Part shown: positions 25,449 to 34,581 of the stretch, one piece after another | How positions within the stretch are numbered: position 1 is the stretch's first letter | Layout of the letters: each line of letters begins with the position of its first letter | DNA from: Proteobacteria bacterium SG_bin4 | GTDB taxonomy: Bacteria > Pseudomonadota > Gammaproteobacteria > Burkholderiales > Nitrosomonadaceae | Direction of reading: 5' to 3' | DNA: 49,653 nt | Assembly (NCBI GenBank): GCA_002083395.1 | Contig: LWDH01000046.1 | Location: forward strand, 1-49,653 | Translations under genes and position numbers: made by a program | Notes under the pieces: model-generated | What the model was told of the DNA's origin: nothing | Seen by the model: the letters and a program-made list of their open reading frames with translations, nothing else | Databases searched by the model: none

Positions 25449-28042
25449 AAAGCAGCGAAATACGACAAAAATTTCTCGAATTCTTCGAATCGCATGGTCA
25501 TACCATCGTAGCCTCCAGCCCGCTTGTGCCCGGTAACGATCCGACCTTATTATTTACCAACGCCGGCATGGTGCAATTTAAGGATGTATTCTTGGGGCAG
25601 GATAAGCGTCCTTACGTTCGCGCCGTCAGTTCGCAACGCTGCGTGCGCGCTGGTGGCAAGCATAATGATCTGGAAAATGTCGGTTACACCGCGCGGCACC
25701 ATACTTTCTTTGAAATGCTGGGAAATTTCAGTTTCGGCGATTATTTCAAGCGCAACGCCATTTTGTTTGCCTGGGATTTTCTAACCGGCACGCTTAATAT
25801 CCCGCGTGAAAAATTATGGATCACGGTGTACGCGGAAGACGACGAAGCCGCCGATATTTGGCTCAACGAAGTCGGCGTCGAACCGGCACGCGTGGTGCGC
25901 ATCGCCACCATGGACAATTTTTGGCAAATGGGCGATACCGGCCCGTGCGGCCCCTGTTCCGAGATTTTCTACGATCACGGCCCGGACGTTGCCGGTGGCC
26001 CGCCGGGTTCCGCCGATGCCGACGGCGACCGCTACATCGAAATCTGGAATCTGGTGTTCATGCAATACAACCGTGACAGCGCTGGTACATTGCATCCACT
26101 GCCGAAACCATCGGTCGATACCGGCATGGGGTTGGAGCGTATTTCCGCGGTGATGCAGCATGTGCACAGCAATTACGATATCGATCTGTTTCAAAGCCTG
26201 ATCAAAGCAGCGGCGCGCGTAACCAACACCAAGAATCTCGCCGACAATTCGCTCAAAGTCATCGCCGACCATATCCGCGCGTGTTCGTTCCTGATCACCG
26301 ACGGTGTCATTCCGGGCAGCGAAGGCCGTGGTTATGTGCTGCGGCGCATCATCCGCCGCGCGATCCGGCATGGTTACAAGCTCGGACAAAAACAGCCGTT
26401 TTTTCATCAATTGGTGGAAGACTTGAGTCAAGCGATGGGACAAGCGTATCCCGAACTGACCGCAGCCAAAACCCGTGTTGCAGCGGTGTTGCTGCAAGAA
26501 GAGGAACGCTTCGCCGAGACGCTGGAGAACGGCATGCAAATTCTGGAAGCTGCGCTTAGCCAAAACAGTAAAACACTGGATGGCGAAACCGCGTTCCGTC
26601 TCTATGACACCTTCGGGTTTCCGATCGATCTGACCGCCGACATCGCCCGCGAGCGCGGCATCACCGTCGATCATGATGGGTTTGAACAAGCCATGGCGCG
26701 TCAGCGCGAGCAAGCGCGCGCTGCAAACAAATTCGCGATGCAGGAAGGTCTCGACTATAAAGGCGGTCAAACCACGTTCTACGGTTACGATACTTTGCAG
26801 CACGACGGTCAGGTACTCGCCATTTACAAACAAGGCAGCGCGGTGGATTTTGTCGAAGCGGGCGATGAAGCCGTGGTGGTACTCGATCAAACACCGTTCT
26901 ACGCCGAATCCGGCGGTCAGGCCGGCGATTGCGGCGAATTGCTCGCCGCCAACGGCACGTTCGAAGTCACCGACACGCAGAAAATCCAGGCCGGGGTGTT
27001 CGGGCACAAAGGCTTGCTGCGCAGCGGCCGCTTGGTCATTCGCGACAGCGTGCAAGCCCGGGTCAATCCGCAAACCCGCATCAGCACCGCCAACAACCAC
27101 TCCGCAACCCATCTGTTGCACGCCGCACTGCGTAAAGTACTCGGTACGCACGTCACACAAAAAGGCTCGCTGGTCGATCCCAACCGGCTGCGCTTCGATT
27201 TCTCGCACAACGCACCGATGAGCACCGATGAAATCCGCGAAACCGAGCGCCTGGTCAACGAACAAATCCGCAATAACTGGGTGGTGGAATCGGCGTCAAT
27301 GAAATACGACGACGCGATCAAGCGCGGCGCGATGGCGTTGTTCGGTGAGAAATACACGGACGTGGTGCGCGTCATCGGCATGGGTGAATTCTCTACCGAA
27401 TTATGCGGTGGCACGCATGTGCCGCAAGTCGGGCAAATCGGCCTGTTTAAAATCGTCGCCGAATCCGGTGTCGCCGCCGGTATCCGCCGCGTTGAAGCGG
27501 TGACCGGAAAAGCCGCGATCGATTACGTGCAGCAACGTGAAGCGCAATTGCTCGAAATCGCCCACATGCTCAAAGCCAACCCGCAGGAAATCACGCAAAA
27601 AATCGCGCAAATCATCGACAACGTGCGGCAAACCGAAAAAGAACTGGCGCGCCTGAAAACCAAAATGGCCAGCTCGCAAGGCGCCGACCTGGCATCGCAA
27701 GCGCAAGACGTCAACGGCATCAAAGTGCTCGCCGCTAATCTGGAAAATGCCGACGCCAAGACGCTCCGCGAAACGCTTGATCAACTCAAAGACACACTCA
27801 AATCTTGCGCGATCGTGCTCAGCACCGTCGCTGATGGCAAAGTCACACTGATCGCCGGCGTCAGCGCCGACCTTACCGGCAAAATCAAAGCCGGTGAACT
27901 GGTCAACTTCGTCGCACAACAAGTCGGCGGCAAAGGCGGCGGCCGCGCGGACATGGCGCAAGCAGGCGGGACTCAACCGGAGCGGTTGCCTGCGGCGCTC
28001 GGAGGTGTGAAAGATTGGATTGAGAGCAAATTTACGGAGTAA
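25445..28042 (+). CDS. alaS: Alanyl-tRNA synthetase
   Basis: 865-residue class II enzyme charging tRNA-Ala. The aminoacylation core starts KSSEIRQKFLEFFESHGHT and has RHHTFFEMLGNFSFGDYFK (motif 2 region). The editing domain has NNHSATHLLHAALRKVLG (HxxxH zinc site) completed by CGGTHV. The C-Ala region ends with the usual Gly-rich GGKGGGRADMAQAGG. Length is normal. Its ATG overlaps the stop of the OB-fold gene (ATGA), so it may depend partly on transcription from recA. Confidence 0.98.
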   Translation: MKSSEIRQKFLEFFESHGHTIVASSPLVPGNDPTLLFTNAGMVQFKDVFLGQDKRPYVRAVSSQRCVRAGGKHNDLENVGYTARHHTFFEMLGNFSFGDYFKRNAILFAWDFLTGTLNIPREKLWITVYAEDDEAADIWLNEVGVEPARVVRIATMDNFWQMGDTGPCGPCSEIFYDHGPDVAGGPPGSADADGDRYIEIWNLVFMQYNRDSAGTLHPLPKPSVDTGMGLERISAVMQHVHSNYDIDLFQSLIKAAARVTNTKNLADNSLKVIADHIRACSFLITDGVIPGSEGRGYVLRRIIRRAIRHGYKLGQKQPFFHQLVEDLSQAMGQAYPELTAAKTRVAAVLLQEEERFAETLENGMQILEAALSQNSKTLDGETAFRLYDTFGFPIDLTADIARERGITVDHDGFEQAMARQREQARAANKFAMQEGLDYKGGQTTFYGYDTLQHDGQVLAIYKQGSAVDFVEAGDEAVVVLDQTPFYAESGGQAGDCGELLAANGTFEVTDTQKIQAGVFGHKGLLRSGRLVIRDSVQARVNPQTRISTANNHSATHLLHAALRKVLGTHVTQKGSLVDPNRLRFDFSHNAPMSTDEIRETERLVNEQIRNNWVVESASMKYDDAIKRGAMALFGEKYTDVVRVIGMGEFSTELCGGTHVPQVGQIGLFKIVAESGVAAGIRRVEAVTGKAAIDYVQQREAQLLEIAHMLKANPQEITQKIAQIIDNVRQTEKELARLKTKMASSQGADLASQAQDVNGIKVLAANLENADAKTLRETLDQLKDTLKSCAIVLSTVADGKVTLIAGVSADLTGKIKAGELVNFVAQQVGGKGGGRADMAQAGGTQPERLPAALGGVKDWIESKFTE

Positions 28043-28158
28043 TCTTGATTCATTCGCAATATTCTCGATTCGAGACATGGTTTCGTGTTGTGCTAATACT
28101 CATAAGGCGGATGTACAAGTCAATTATAGGTAATCATTATCCAGTTCAATTGGATTGA

Positions 28159-28375
28159 TATAATGCGATTATCAGGTGTGTGCACGTATCCGCGAGAAGC
28201 AATTCTACTCCCACCGGGGTTCGTGCACCGATTGGATGTGGCATTATTTTTTATGACAAGTGCCAATCGGATGAGATGGTTGTGTCGATAGCCGAGGTGT
28301 TTTGGGCACATTTCACAGTCGACACGGAATGCGGTTGCATCAGTGCAAGGGTGAATGAAAGCAGTCTTGTTGTTT
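28159..28375 (+). ncRNA. Candidate structured small RNA behind an extended -10 promoter
   Basis: An extended -10 (TGATATAAT, 28156-28164) would start transcription near 28171. Downstream follow four consecutive inverted repeats: GTGCACG 28180-28186 with CGTGCAC 28222-28228; CCGATTGG 28228-28235 with CCAATCGG 28263-28270; GTGTCGA 28282-28288 with TCGACAC 28319-28325; and TTGCA 28335-28339 with TGCAA 28344-28348. A T-rich stretch (TTGTTGTTTTT) ends near 28378. No good ORF is present. I do not recognise a known family; the -35 is weak. A decayed mobile element is the main alternative. Confidence 0.35.
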
Positions 28376-28414
28376 TTGCGGCTCGCTGCGTTGACGGGTG
28401 TTCGATAATTAACT

Positions 28415-28491
28415 TATCGCTCTGAAAAGTCTGATTTTCTGCACATTACCTGTCTTGCATCTCATCTTACTCGGCGAATTGTTCAGCACTT
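28415..28491 (+). repeat. Dispersed ~77-bp intergenic repeat, copy 2
   Basis: Ungapped match to 12330-12406 (about 70% identity by hand count), with the best-kept core CTTGCATCTCATCTTACTCGG at 28454 onward. It ends about 25 bases before the ATG of the small lipoprotein. Confidence 0.55.
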
Positions 28492-28516
28492 TCTTAATTT
28501 TATAATGGGAGCTGGA

Positions 28517-28690
28517 ATGAAAAGGAAACAGATAGTAAGCGCAATTGCTTGCATGATGATACTGCCGCTGTTATCAGGCTGCTGGACCTTGGTGGCAGCA
28601 GGTGCGGGCGCTTACGGCGGGTATAAAATGAAGGAACATGGCTATACTTTGCAAAACCCGATTACCAAGGAAAAGAAGTCGAAGAAATGA
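28517..28690 (+). CDS. Small lipoprotein
   Basis: 57 residues. Signal peptide with lipobox (MMILPLLSGC, Cys22), so the mature lipid-anchored part is only about 36 residues: a Gly/Ala-rich stretch (AAGAGAYGGYKMKEHGYTL) and a Lys-rich end (KEKKSKK). The ATG at 28517 is chosen over an in-frame ATG at 28505 because GGGAG (28507-28511) precedes it correctly. Function unknown; the Gly-rich motif recalls short envelope lipoproteins. It is followed by a hairpin terminator. Confidence 0.7.
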   Translation: MKRKQIVSAIACMMILPLLSGCWTLVAAGAGAYGGYKMKEHGYTLQNPITKEKKSKK

Positions 28691-28695
28691 GGCTT

Positions 28696-28737
28696 CGAAT
28701 GATAATGATCGGTTTAAACGATATTATTCGGGTTTTT
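28696..28737 (+). terminator. Terminator after the lipoprotein gene
   Basis: CGAATGATAATGATCG pairs with CGATATTATTCG (two bulged bases) and is followed by GGGTTTTT (28731-28737). It overlaps the 3' end of the convergent lspA. Confidence 0.6.
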
Positions 28738-29215
28738 CTGCGGGGTTTTCTTGGTCTTTTTTATTGCGAAAACTGTCATAAATCATAAGAGCAGCGCCGA
28801 CAAAAATGGCTGAGTCGGCAATATTAAAAGCTGGCCAGTGATAGCTCCCAATGTAGAAATCCAGAAAATCGACGACGTGTCCCAATGTGATGCGATCGTA
28901 TAAATTTCCAGATGCTCCTCCAAGAACTAGGCTTAATGAAAAGCAGAATAACTGCTCATGCTTGTATCTATTTAGAAAAAAAATGATCAGCAGAACCGCT
29001 GTTCCAGCAATCCCACTTAGGAACCAACGTTGCCATCCTGATTGATCGCTCAGGAAACTGAATGCCGCACCCGGATTGTAGGTCAATACCAAGTTGAAGA
29101 AACTGGTAAGCGGGATTATCTGCCCGAATTCTAATGCGGACTCAACCCAGTATTTACTGGCAAGATCCAGGGTTAGAATAAACGCTGCAATACTTAAACT
29201 AATAGATAGTTTCAT
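28724..29215 (-). CDS. lspA: Lipoprotein signal peptidase (signal peptidase II)
   Basis: 163-residue inner-membrane aspartyl protease that removes signal peptides from prolipoproteins. Four membrane helices. The conserved blocks are GAAFSFLSDQSGWQRWF, GASGNLYDRITLGHVVDF (first catalytic Asp) and FNIADSAIFVG (second catalytic Asp). It is the last gene of ribF-ileS-lspA, a classical arrangement, 31 bases after ileS. Confidence 0.96.
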   Translation of the reverse strand: MKLSISLSIAAFILTLDLASKYWVESALEFGQIIPLTSFFNLVLTYNPGAAFSFLSDQSGWQRWFLSGIAGTAVLLIIFFLNRYKHEQLFCFSLSLVLGGASGNLYDRITLGHVVDFLDFYIGSYHWPAFNIADSAIFVGAALMIYDSFRNKKDQENPAEKPE

Positions 29216-29246
29216 AGGAGAATTCCATGACTAATGTGTGCTGGTA

Positions 29247-32048
29247 TTAGGCATAATGGCGCTGTTCACCGGCGCCATAAAGATTGGTGACACAACGTGT
29301 ACACAAAGTAGGATGTTCTGCATGTTGACCTACATCTTCACGATAATGCCAGCAACGCTCGCATTTTTTACGAATACTGGATGTTATCGTGATGCCTTCC
29401 TGAATTGGGTTATCAGCCTGTTTCAGACTGACTTCAGAAACGATCAGTACAAAACGTAAATCCCCTTCCAGTTCGCTAAGTAAGAGAAAGTCTTCGCGGC
29501 TGGCGCATATTTCAACCGTTGCAGCTAACGATGATCCGATTTCACCTTGTGCACGGGATTCTTCCAGTTTTTTTAGAACTTGCGAGCGTAACATCCGTAT
29601 TCTTGCCCAGCGCTGTTGCAATTTCTCCGTTGCCGATTGAACAGGAAAGGTATGCCACTGGTGCAATAAAACGCTATCACTGGCATCTTTAGCCAGATAT
29701 TCCCATACTTCTTCGGAAGTGAAACTCAAAATCGGCGCGAATAGCCTTACCAGACTGTGGGCGATATGGTGCAGCACGGTTTGTGCAGAGCGGCGCGGGA
29801 GGCCTTTTGTTGCTGATGTATAAAGACGGTCTTTAAGAATATCCAAATAGAAACCGCCTAAATCCTCCGAGCAAAAATTGTGCAGCTGGTGAATAACTTG
29901 ATGAAACTCGTAACGTTCATAGGCTGCGATCAGTTCTTTTTGGAATGTTTCGGTAAACGATAGCATATAGCGATCGATTTCCAAGCAGTCAGTAACGGCG
30001 ACTGAGTCGTTTCTCGCATCGAAATCGGTCAGGTTAGCAAGTAAGAAGCGCAACGTATTGCGGATACGCCGGTAGCTTTCAACAACCCGCTTCAAAATTT
30101 CTTCTGAAATCGAGAGCTCACCGGAATAGTCAGTTGAAGCTACCCATAATCGCAATATGTCAGCACCTGAAGTATCCATCACTTTTTGTGGAGCAATGAC
30201 ATTTCCCTTTGACTTGCTCATCTTATGACCTTGTCCGTCTACTACAAAACCGTGCGTAAGTAACGCGCGGTAGGGCGCTAGGCCGTCAATCGAGCAGCTG
30301 GTCAATAGTGAAGACTGGAACCAACCGCGATGTTGGTCGGAGCCTTCCAGATAAAGATCGACAGGAAAATCAAGCTGTTCGTTTGTCTTAACGACCGTGT
30401 CGTGCGTAGTGCCGGAATCGAACCAGACATCCAGGGTGTCAGTTGATTTCATGTAATCCTTAGCTTCTTCGCCGAGCAACTCGCTAGCATCCAATGAGAA
30501 CCAAGCTTCTATACCTTGTTGTTCTACTTTTTGCGCAACCAATTCCAACAGCTCATGAGAACGCGGGTGGGGTGCATGGGTTTCTTTATGCACAAAAAAG
30601 GTCATTGGAACCCCCCAATTCCGCTGGCGTGAAATGCACCAATCCGGGCGATTCTTGATCATTGCTTCCAAACGAGATCTCCCCCAGCTGGGATAGAAAT
30701 CGGTGTCATCGACTGCTTGCATTGCTAATTCGCGTAAGCTTCTTTGATGTTCCGATGTATCGCATAGATTGTGGAGATTCATGCCAATAAACCATTGCGG
30801 TGTCGCGCGAAAAATAATGGGGGTTTTGTGGCGCCAGCAATGGGGGTAGCTGTGATCAATTTTTTTATGACAAAATAAGTGAGCGCTGGAATTGAGAGCG
30901 TCAATAACGACGTCGTTTGCTTTCCACACCGGGAGACCGCCTACCAGAGGCGTGTCGGCAATAAATTTGCCGCTGCCATCCACCGGACTCTCACTCGGTA
31001 ATCCATAATGCTGGCCGACAAAATAGTCGTCCAAGCCATGCGCGGGTGCTGTATGCACTAGGCCGGTGCCAGCATCCAGTGTCACGTGCTTGCCACAGAT
31101 AATTTTTACAGTACGCGCTTCAAATGGGTGTTGCAGGGGTAAATGCTCTAAAGCTTGGCCTTTGCAGCTAGCCAATGTCGCGCCAGTGAGCTGGTAACGC
31201 TCCAGGCATGCTTCGAACAGTTCGCTGGCAAGTATCAGTAAGCCACGCGATGTTCGCACTAATACATAATCAAACTCCGGATGAACACAAACTGCCTGGT
31301 TTGCCGGGAGAGTCCATGGCGTCGTGGTCCAGATGATGGCAAAAGTTTGAGTTTCGGCGGGAATGTTGACGCCAAAAGCATTACTTAGTAATTCGTGGAA
31401 TTCCGCTTTAACGGTAAAGCCAACATCAATGGCCGGTGAAGTTTTATTTTCATACTCGACTTCCGCCTCCGCCAGTGCCGAACCGCAGTCAATGCACCAA
31501 TTAACCGGCTTTTGCCCTTGATATAAAAAACCGTTCTGATAAATTTTTCCAAGGGCGCGAATGATTCCGGCCTCGGTTTTGAAATTCATGGTGAGATAGG
31601 GATTCTCCCAATCTCCTAGTACGCCCAACCTTATAAAGTCGGCTTTCTGGCGTTCAACTTGTTGAAGAGCGAAGGCGCGGCAAAGCTCCCTGACTTTATC
31701 AGCGGGCAGATTCTTGCCGTGTTTTTTTTCAATCTGATGTTCTATCGGTAATCCATGACAATCCCAGCCGGGGATATAAGGTGCGTCGTATCCCGACAAT
31801 GTTTTGCTTTTAATGATGATGTCTTTAAGAATTTTGTTAACGGCATGACCAATATGGATGTCTCCGTTAGCGTACGGAGGCCCGTCATGCAAGATGAACT
31901 TTGGACGGTTTGTGCATGCGGTGCGAATCTTTTGGTAAAGATTTTTTTCTTGCCAGGCTTTCAGCATCACGGGTTCCCGGCTGGCGAGATTGCCGCGCAT
32001 CGGAAACGGAGTGTCGAGTAAATTCAACGTATTCTTATAATCGGTCAT
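29247..32048 (-). CDS. ileS: Isoleucyl-tRNA synthetase
   Basis: 933-residue class I enzyme charging tRNA-Ile. HIGH motif in PPYANGDIHIGHAVNKILKD, a CP1 editing domain including TTTPWTLPANQAV, and KMSKS in GHKMSKSKGNVI. The C-terminal zinc site has two Cys pairs, CERCWHY and CTRC. Length is typical of the bacterial eubacterial-type enzyme. It lies 20 bases after ribF and before lspA in one operon. Confidence 0.98.
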   Translation of the reverse strand: MTDYKNTLNLLDTPFPMRGNLASREPVMLKAWQEKNLYQKIRTACTNRPKFILHDGPPYANGDIHIGHAVNKILKDIIIKSKTLSGYDAPYIPGWDCHGLPIEHQIEKKHGKNLPADKVRELCRAFALQQVERQKADFIRLGVLGDWENPYLTMNFKTEAGIIRALGKIYQNGFLYQGQKPVNWCIDCGSALAEAEVEYENKTSPAIDVGFTVKAEFHELLSNAFGVNIPAETQTFAIIWTTTPWTLPANQAVCVHPEFDYVLVRTSRGLLILASELFEACLERYQLTGATLASCKGQALEHLPLQHPFEARTVKIICGKHVTLDAGTGLVHTAPAHGLDDYFVGQHYGLPSESPVDGSGKFIADTPLVGGLPVWKANDVVIDALNSSAHLFCHKKIDHSYPHCWRHKTPIIFRATPQWFIGMNLHNLCDTSEHQRSLRELAMQAVDDTDFYPSWGRSRLEAMIKNRPDWCISRQRNWGVPMTFFVHKETHAPHPRSHELLELVAQKVEQQGIEAWFSLDASELLGEEAKDYMKSTDTLDVWFDSGTTHDTVVKTNEQLDFPVDLYLEGSDQHRGWFQSSLLTSCSIDGLAPYRALLTHGFVVDGQGHKMSKSKGNVIAPQKVMDTSGADILRLWVASTDYSGELSISEEILKRVVESYRRIRNTLRFLLANLTDFDARNDSVAVTDCLEIDRYMLSFTETFQKELIAAYERYEFHQVIHQLHNFCSEDLGGFYLDILKDRLYTSATKGLPRRSAQTVLHHIAHSLVRLFAPILSFTSEEVWEYLAKDASDSVLLHQWHTFPVQSATEKLQQRWARIRMLRSQVLKKLEESRAQGEIGSSLAATVEICASREDFLLLSELEGDLRFVLIVSEVSLKQADNPIQEGITITSSIRKKCERCWHYREDVGQHAEHPTLCTRCVTNLYGAGEQRHYA

Positions 32049-32068
32049 GGAATTTTCAGATTAATGGG

Positions 32069-33046
32069 TTAGTGTGCAATGCAAATACTACTGGAATTGT
32101 GCGCATTGGGTTTTGTCATGAAAAATTTTTTTGTTTGCACGATATCTTTTTCAATTTGCTGAATAAGCGCGCTGATATCGGAAAATTTTTGCTCATCACG
32201 CAGTTTGTGCAAGAAATCAACTTGCAGCCGTTGTCCGTATATTTCCTGGTTAAAGTCAAACAAGTGCACTTCCAATACATAACTGCCATTCTGATGAGTG
32301 GTTGGCCGTACTCCGAGACTGGCAACTCCAGGTAGTGGCGTCATGGGAGATGATGGAATGGCGCCACGGACTGAAACAGCAAAGATACCCGATAATACCG
32401 GGCGGTTATGCTTTAATTGGATATTGGCAGTCGGGAAACCGATTTTCTTGCCAAGTTTATCGCCATCGATAACCCGTCCGCTCATGCTGAAAGGCCTGCC
32501 CAGAAAATTACCTGCTGCTGCCAAATCTCCATTTGCCAATGCTTGGCGGATGACTGTGCTTGAAACACGTGTATCATTGACCGTTATGTTTGGCATTATT
32601 TCGACTGTATAACCGTTTGCAGCCGAAAGAGTTTGCAGCATGGTTATATCACCGGCCCGGCGTGCACCAAAACGAAAATCATCACCCACAAGTAACCAGC
32701 GCACATTTAGCTCTTGGTTGAGAATCCGCGTGATAAATTGTTCCGGAGGCATTTTTGCAAACTCGTAATCGAAGCGGCAAATGTATACACGATCGACATT
32801 TGCTTGAATAAGGCACTGCAATTTTTCCCGGATACCCGTTAAGCGGGTTGGTGCTTGATCGGGTGAGAAGAACTCTCGTGGATGGGGTTCGAAGGTCATT
32901 ACGCAAGCAGGCAATCCGAGCATTTTGGCAGTTTCTTGTAAGTGTTTGAGCATTGCTTGATGCCCCATATGCACACCATCAAAATTACCAATTGTTAGCG
33001 CGACAGGCGTTTTAACACGGGACGATGTTTTTCGCCATATATGCAT
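32069..33046 (-). CDS. ribF: Bifunctional riboflavin kinase/FMN adenylyltransferase
   Basis: Makes FMN then FAD from riboflavin. The N-terminal adenylyltransferase has VALTIGNFDGVHMGHQAML and ISSTV-type motif DTRVSSTVIRQAL. The C-terminal kinase has IGFPTANIQLKHNRPVLSGIFAV and the end block of the RibF kinase. I use the ATG at 33046 (MHIWRKTSS) because homologues start close to this point. An in-frame ATG at 33106 would add 20 residues, and neither has a clear ribosome site. About 325 residues. First gene of ribF-ileS-lspA. Confidence 0.93.
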   Translation of the reverse strand: MHIWRKTSSRVKTPVALTIGNFDGVHMGHQAMLKHLQETAKMLGLPACVMTFEPHPREFFSPDQAPTRLTGIREKLQCLIQANVDRVYICRFDYEFAKMPPEQFITRILNQELNVRWLLVGDDFRFGARRAGDITMLQTLSAANGYTVEIMPNITVNDTRVSSTVIRQALANGDLAAAGNFLGRPFSMSGRVIDGDKLGKKIGFPTANIQLKHNRPVLSGIFAVSVRGAIPSSPMTPLPGVASLGVRPTTHQNGSYVLEVHLFDFNQEIYGQRLQVDFLHKLRDEQKFSDISALIQQIEKDIVQTKKFFMTKPNAHNSSSICIAH

Positions 33047-33162
33047 GAACAGGAATCCAAAAAATGTTGATTTTATCTTGATTAATGCGCAAAGGTCTAG
33101 GTTCATACAGGGTTATTGTGTGCTACATTAGCTTTATAATTGATTGATGTTCTTTGTTTGGT

Positions 33163-33777
33163 ATGGTTAATAAATTGCGGCGTTCCAATCATTTACAAAA
33201 ATCATCTGATAGAAAAGATCAGATTTTGCAAACTCTGGCAGAAATGTTGGAGCACCCCCATAGCATGAAAATTACAGTTGCCGCATTAGCAAAGCGGCTG
33301 GAGATATCGGAATCTTCGGTTTATCGCTGTTTCCCGAGCAAGTCGGAAATGTTCGGGGCGCTGATCGAGTTTATCGAAAAAACTCTGTTTGTATTGGTTA
33401 ATAAAATCCAGCAAGAGGAAAGTTCTGGTGTTAAGCAAATTGAAAATTTATTATTGCTGTTAATGGGTTTTTCGCAGAAGAATCCTGGAATGACACGTCT
33501 CTTGATCGGTGATGTATTGGTTAACGAGAATGAGCATCTGCAAATACGCATTAATCAATTACATGATCGTCTGGAAGCAACGCTCAAGCAAGCATTGCGA
33601 TTTGCTATCAGTGAAGGGAAAATAAGCAACCAGATTGATGCAGCGGCCTATGCTAATTTACTTATGTGTTTCGTGATTGGTTGCTGGCATCAATTTGTCA
33701 AAAGCGAATTCAGTCGAAGCCCTTTAGCTGGTTGGGAAATTCAGCGTTTGGTTTTGTTACCGGGCGGTATCGACTGA
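33163..33777 (+). CDS. slmA: SlmA-like nucleoid-occlusion TetR-family protein
   Basis: About 204 residues. N-terminal TetR helix-turn-helix (KITVAALAKRLEISESSVYRCF) followed by PSKSEMFGALIEFIEKTLF, then a helical domain with LLLMGFSQKNPGMTRLLIGD and INQLHDRLEATLKQALR. This run aligns well with E. coli SlmA (PSKTRMFDSLIEFIEDSL and the FGERNPGLTRILTG stretch), which binds chromosome sites and blocks FtsZ rings over DNA. The start ATG at 33163 lacks a clear ribosome site; TTG at 33154 is possible. It is transcribed away from ribF. Other TetR roles cannot be excluded. Confidence 0.8.
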   Translation: MVNKLRRSNHLQKSSDRKDQILQTLAEMLEHPHSMKITVAALAKRLEISESSVYRCFPSKSEMFGALIEFIEKTLFVLVNKIQQEESSGVKQIENLLLLLMGFSQKNPGMTRLLIGDVLVNENEHLQIRINQLHDRLEATLKQALRFAISEGKISNQIDAAAYANLLMCFVIGCWHQFVKSEFSRSPLAGWEIQRLVLLPGGID

Positions 33778-33823
33778 TATGGCTGGAAATGAAAGCTTAT
33801 AGGGAAATGATTGTTGTTGAGGA

Positions 33824-34570
33824 CTACATTTGACATACTGGGCATCTTGGATCTTTGTTTACTTTAGCTGAACGCCAATTCATTGTCAGGGCGTCAAGTA
33901 ACAATAGCCGTCCGTTCAGACTTTCTCCGATATTCAATAAAGTTTTAATTGTCTCCGCAGCTTGAACGCAACCGATGATACCGGCAATGGGAGAAAATAC
34001 CCCCATAATTGCACATGGCATGTCTTCCTGCTCTCCCTCCATTGGGTATAAACAGTGATAACAAGGGCTTCCGGGCTGGCTTAAATCAAAGACGCTTACT
34101 TGGCCTTCAAAACGCACAACTGCACCGGAAATCAGCGGTTTTTTATGAATAACACATGCTTGGTTAATGAGGGAGCGTGTCGCGAAATTATCGCATGCAT
34201 CAATAACAGCATCCGCTGTGGCAACTAAATGCAGTAATTGTGCAGCATCAACTTTTTCTTGAACAGTCGTGACATTAATTTCCGGATTAATTTTTGTGAG
34301 TGTTTGTTTCGCTGAGAGCGTTTTGGCTAAACCAATCGACTGATTATCGTGAATGATCTGACGTTGCAAGTTGGTTAGATCTACCTGATCACCATCACAA
34401 ACAATTAAATTACCAATACCGCTAGCAGCGAGATACATGAGCGCAGGCGAGCCGAGCCCGCCCGCGCCAATAACTAAGACGCTTGATTGACAGAGTTTTT
34501 CCTGCCCCTCAACATCAATCTGAGGTAGCAGGATATGACGGCTGTAGCGAAGTAGCTGATGATCATTCAC
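33824..34570 (-). CDS. moeB: MoeB/ThiF-family adenylyltransferase
   Basis: 248-residue E1-like enzyme that adenylates the C-terminal Gly-Gly of a small sulfur carrier (MoaD or ThiS) for molybdopterin or thiamine synthesis. Nucleotide site VLVIGAGGLGSPALMYLAASG, then DLTNLQRQIIH, and DACDNFATR. Zinc Cys pairs CYHC and CPVC. Start codon is GTG with AGGATC just ahead. It follows ctpA by 11 bases. MoeB and ThiF cannot be fully separated by eye; no rhodanese extension is present. Confidence 0.88.
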   Translation of the reverse strand: MNDHQLLRYSRHILLPQIDVEGQEKLCQSSVLVIGAGGLGSPALMYLAASGIGNLIVCDGDQVDLTNLQRQIIHDNQSIGLAKTLSAKQTLTKINPEINVTTVQEKVDAAQLLHLVATADAVIDACDNFATRSLINQACVIHKKPLISGAVVRFEGQVSVFDLSQPGSPCYHCLYPMEGEQEDMPCAIMGVFSPIAGIIGCVQAAETIKTLLNIGESLNGRLLLLDALTMNWRSAKVNKDPRCPVCQM

Positions 34571-34581
34571 GATCCTAAAGA

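Noticed and set aside
25814..27265. 483-residue open frame on the minus strand inside alaS
   Set aside because: It lies antisense to the well-supported alaS, has no recognisable domain, and is a by-product of codon bias.
28180..28425. Possible 81-residue protein from a GTG in the alaS-lipoprotein gap
   Set aside because: No Shine-Dalgarno, no coherent composition, and the region is better described by its inverted repeats.
28479..28506. Promoter TTGTTC-N16-TATAAT before the lipoprotein
   Set aside because: Transcription would begin after the GGGAG ribosome site, so it is unlikely to drive this gene.
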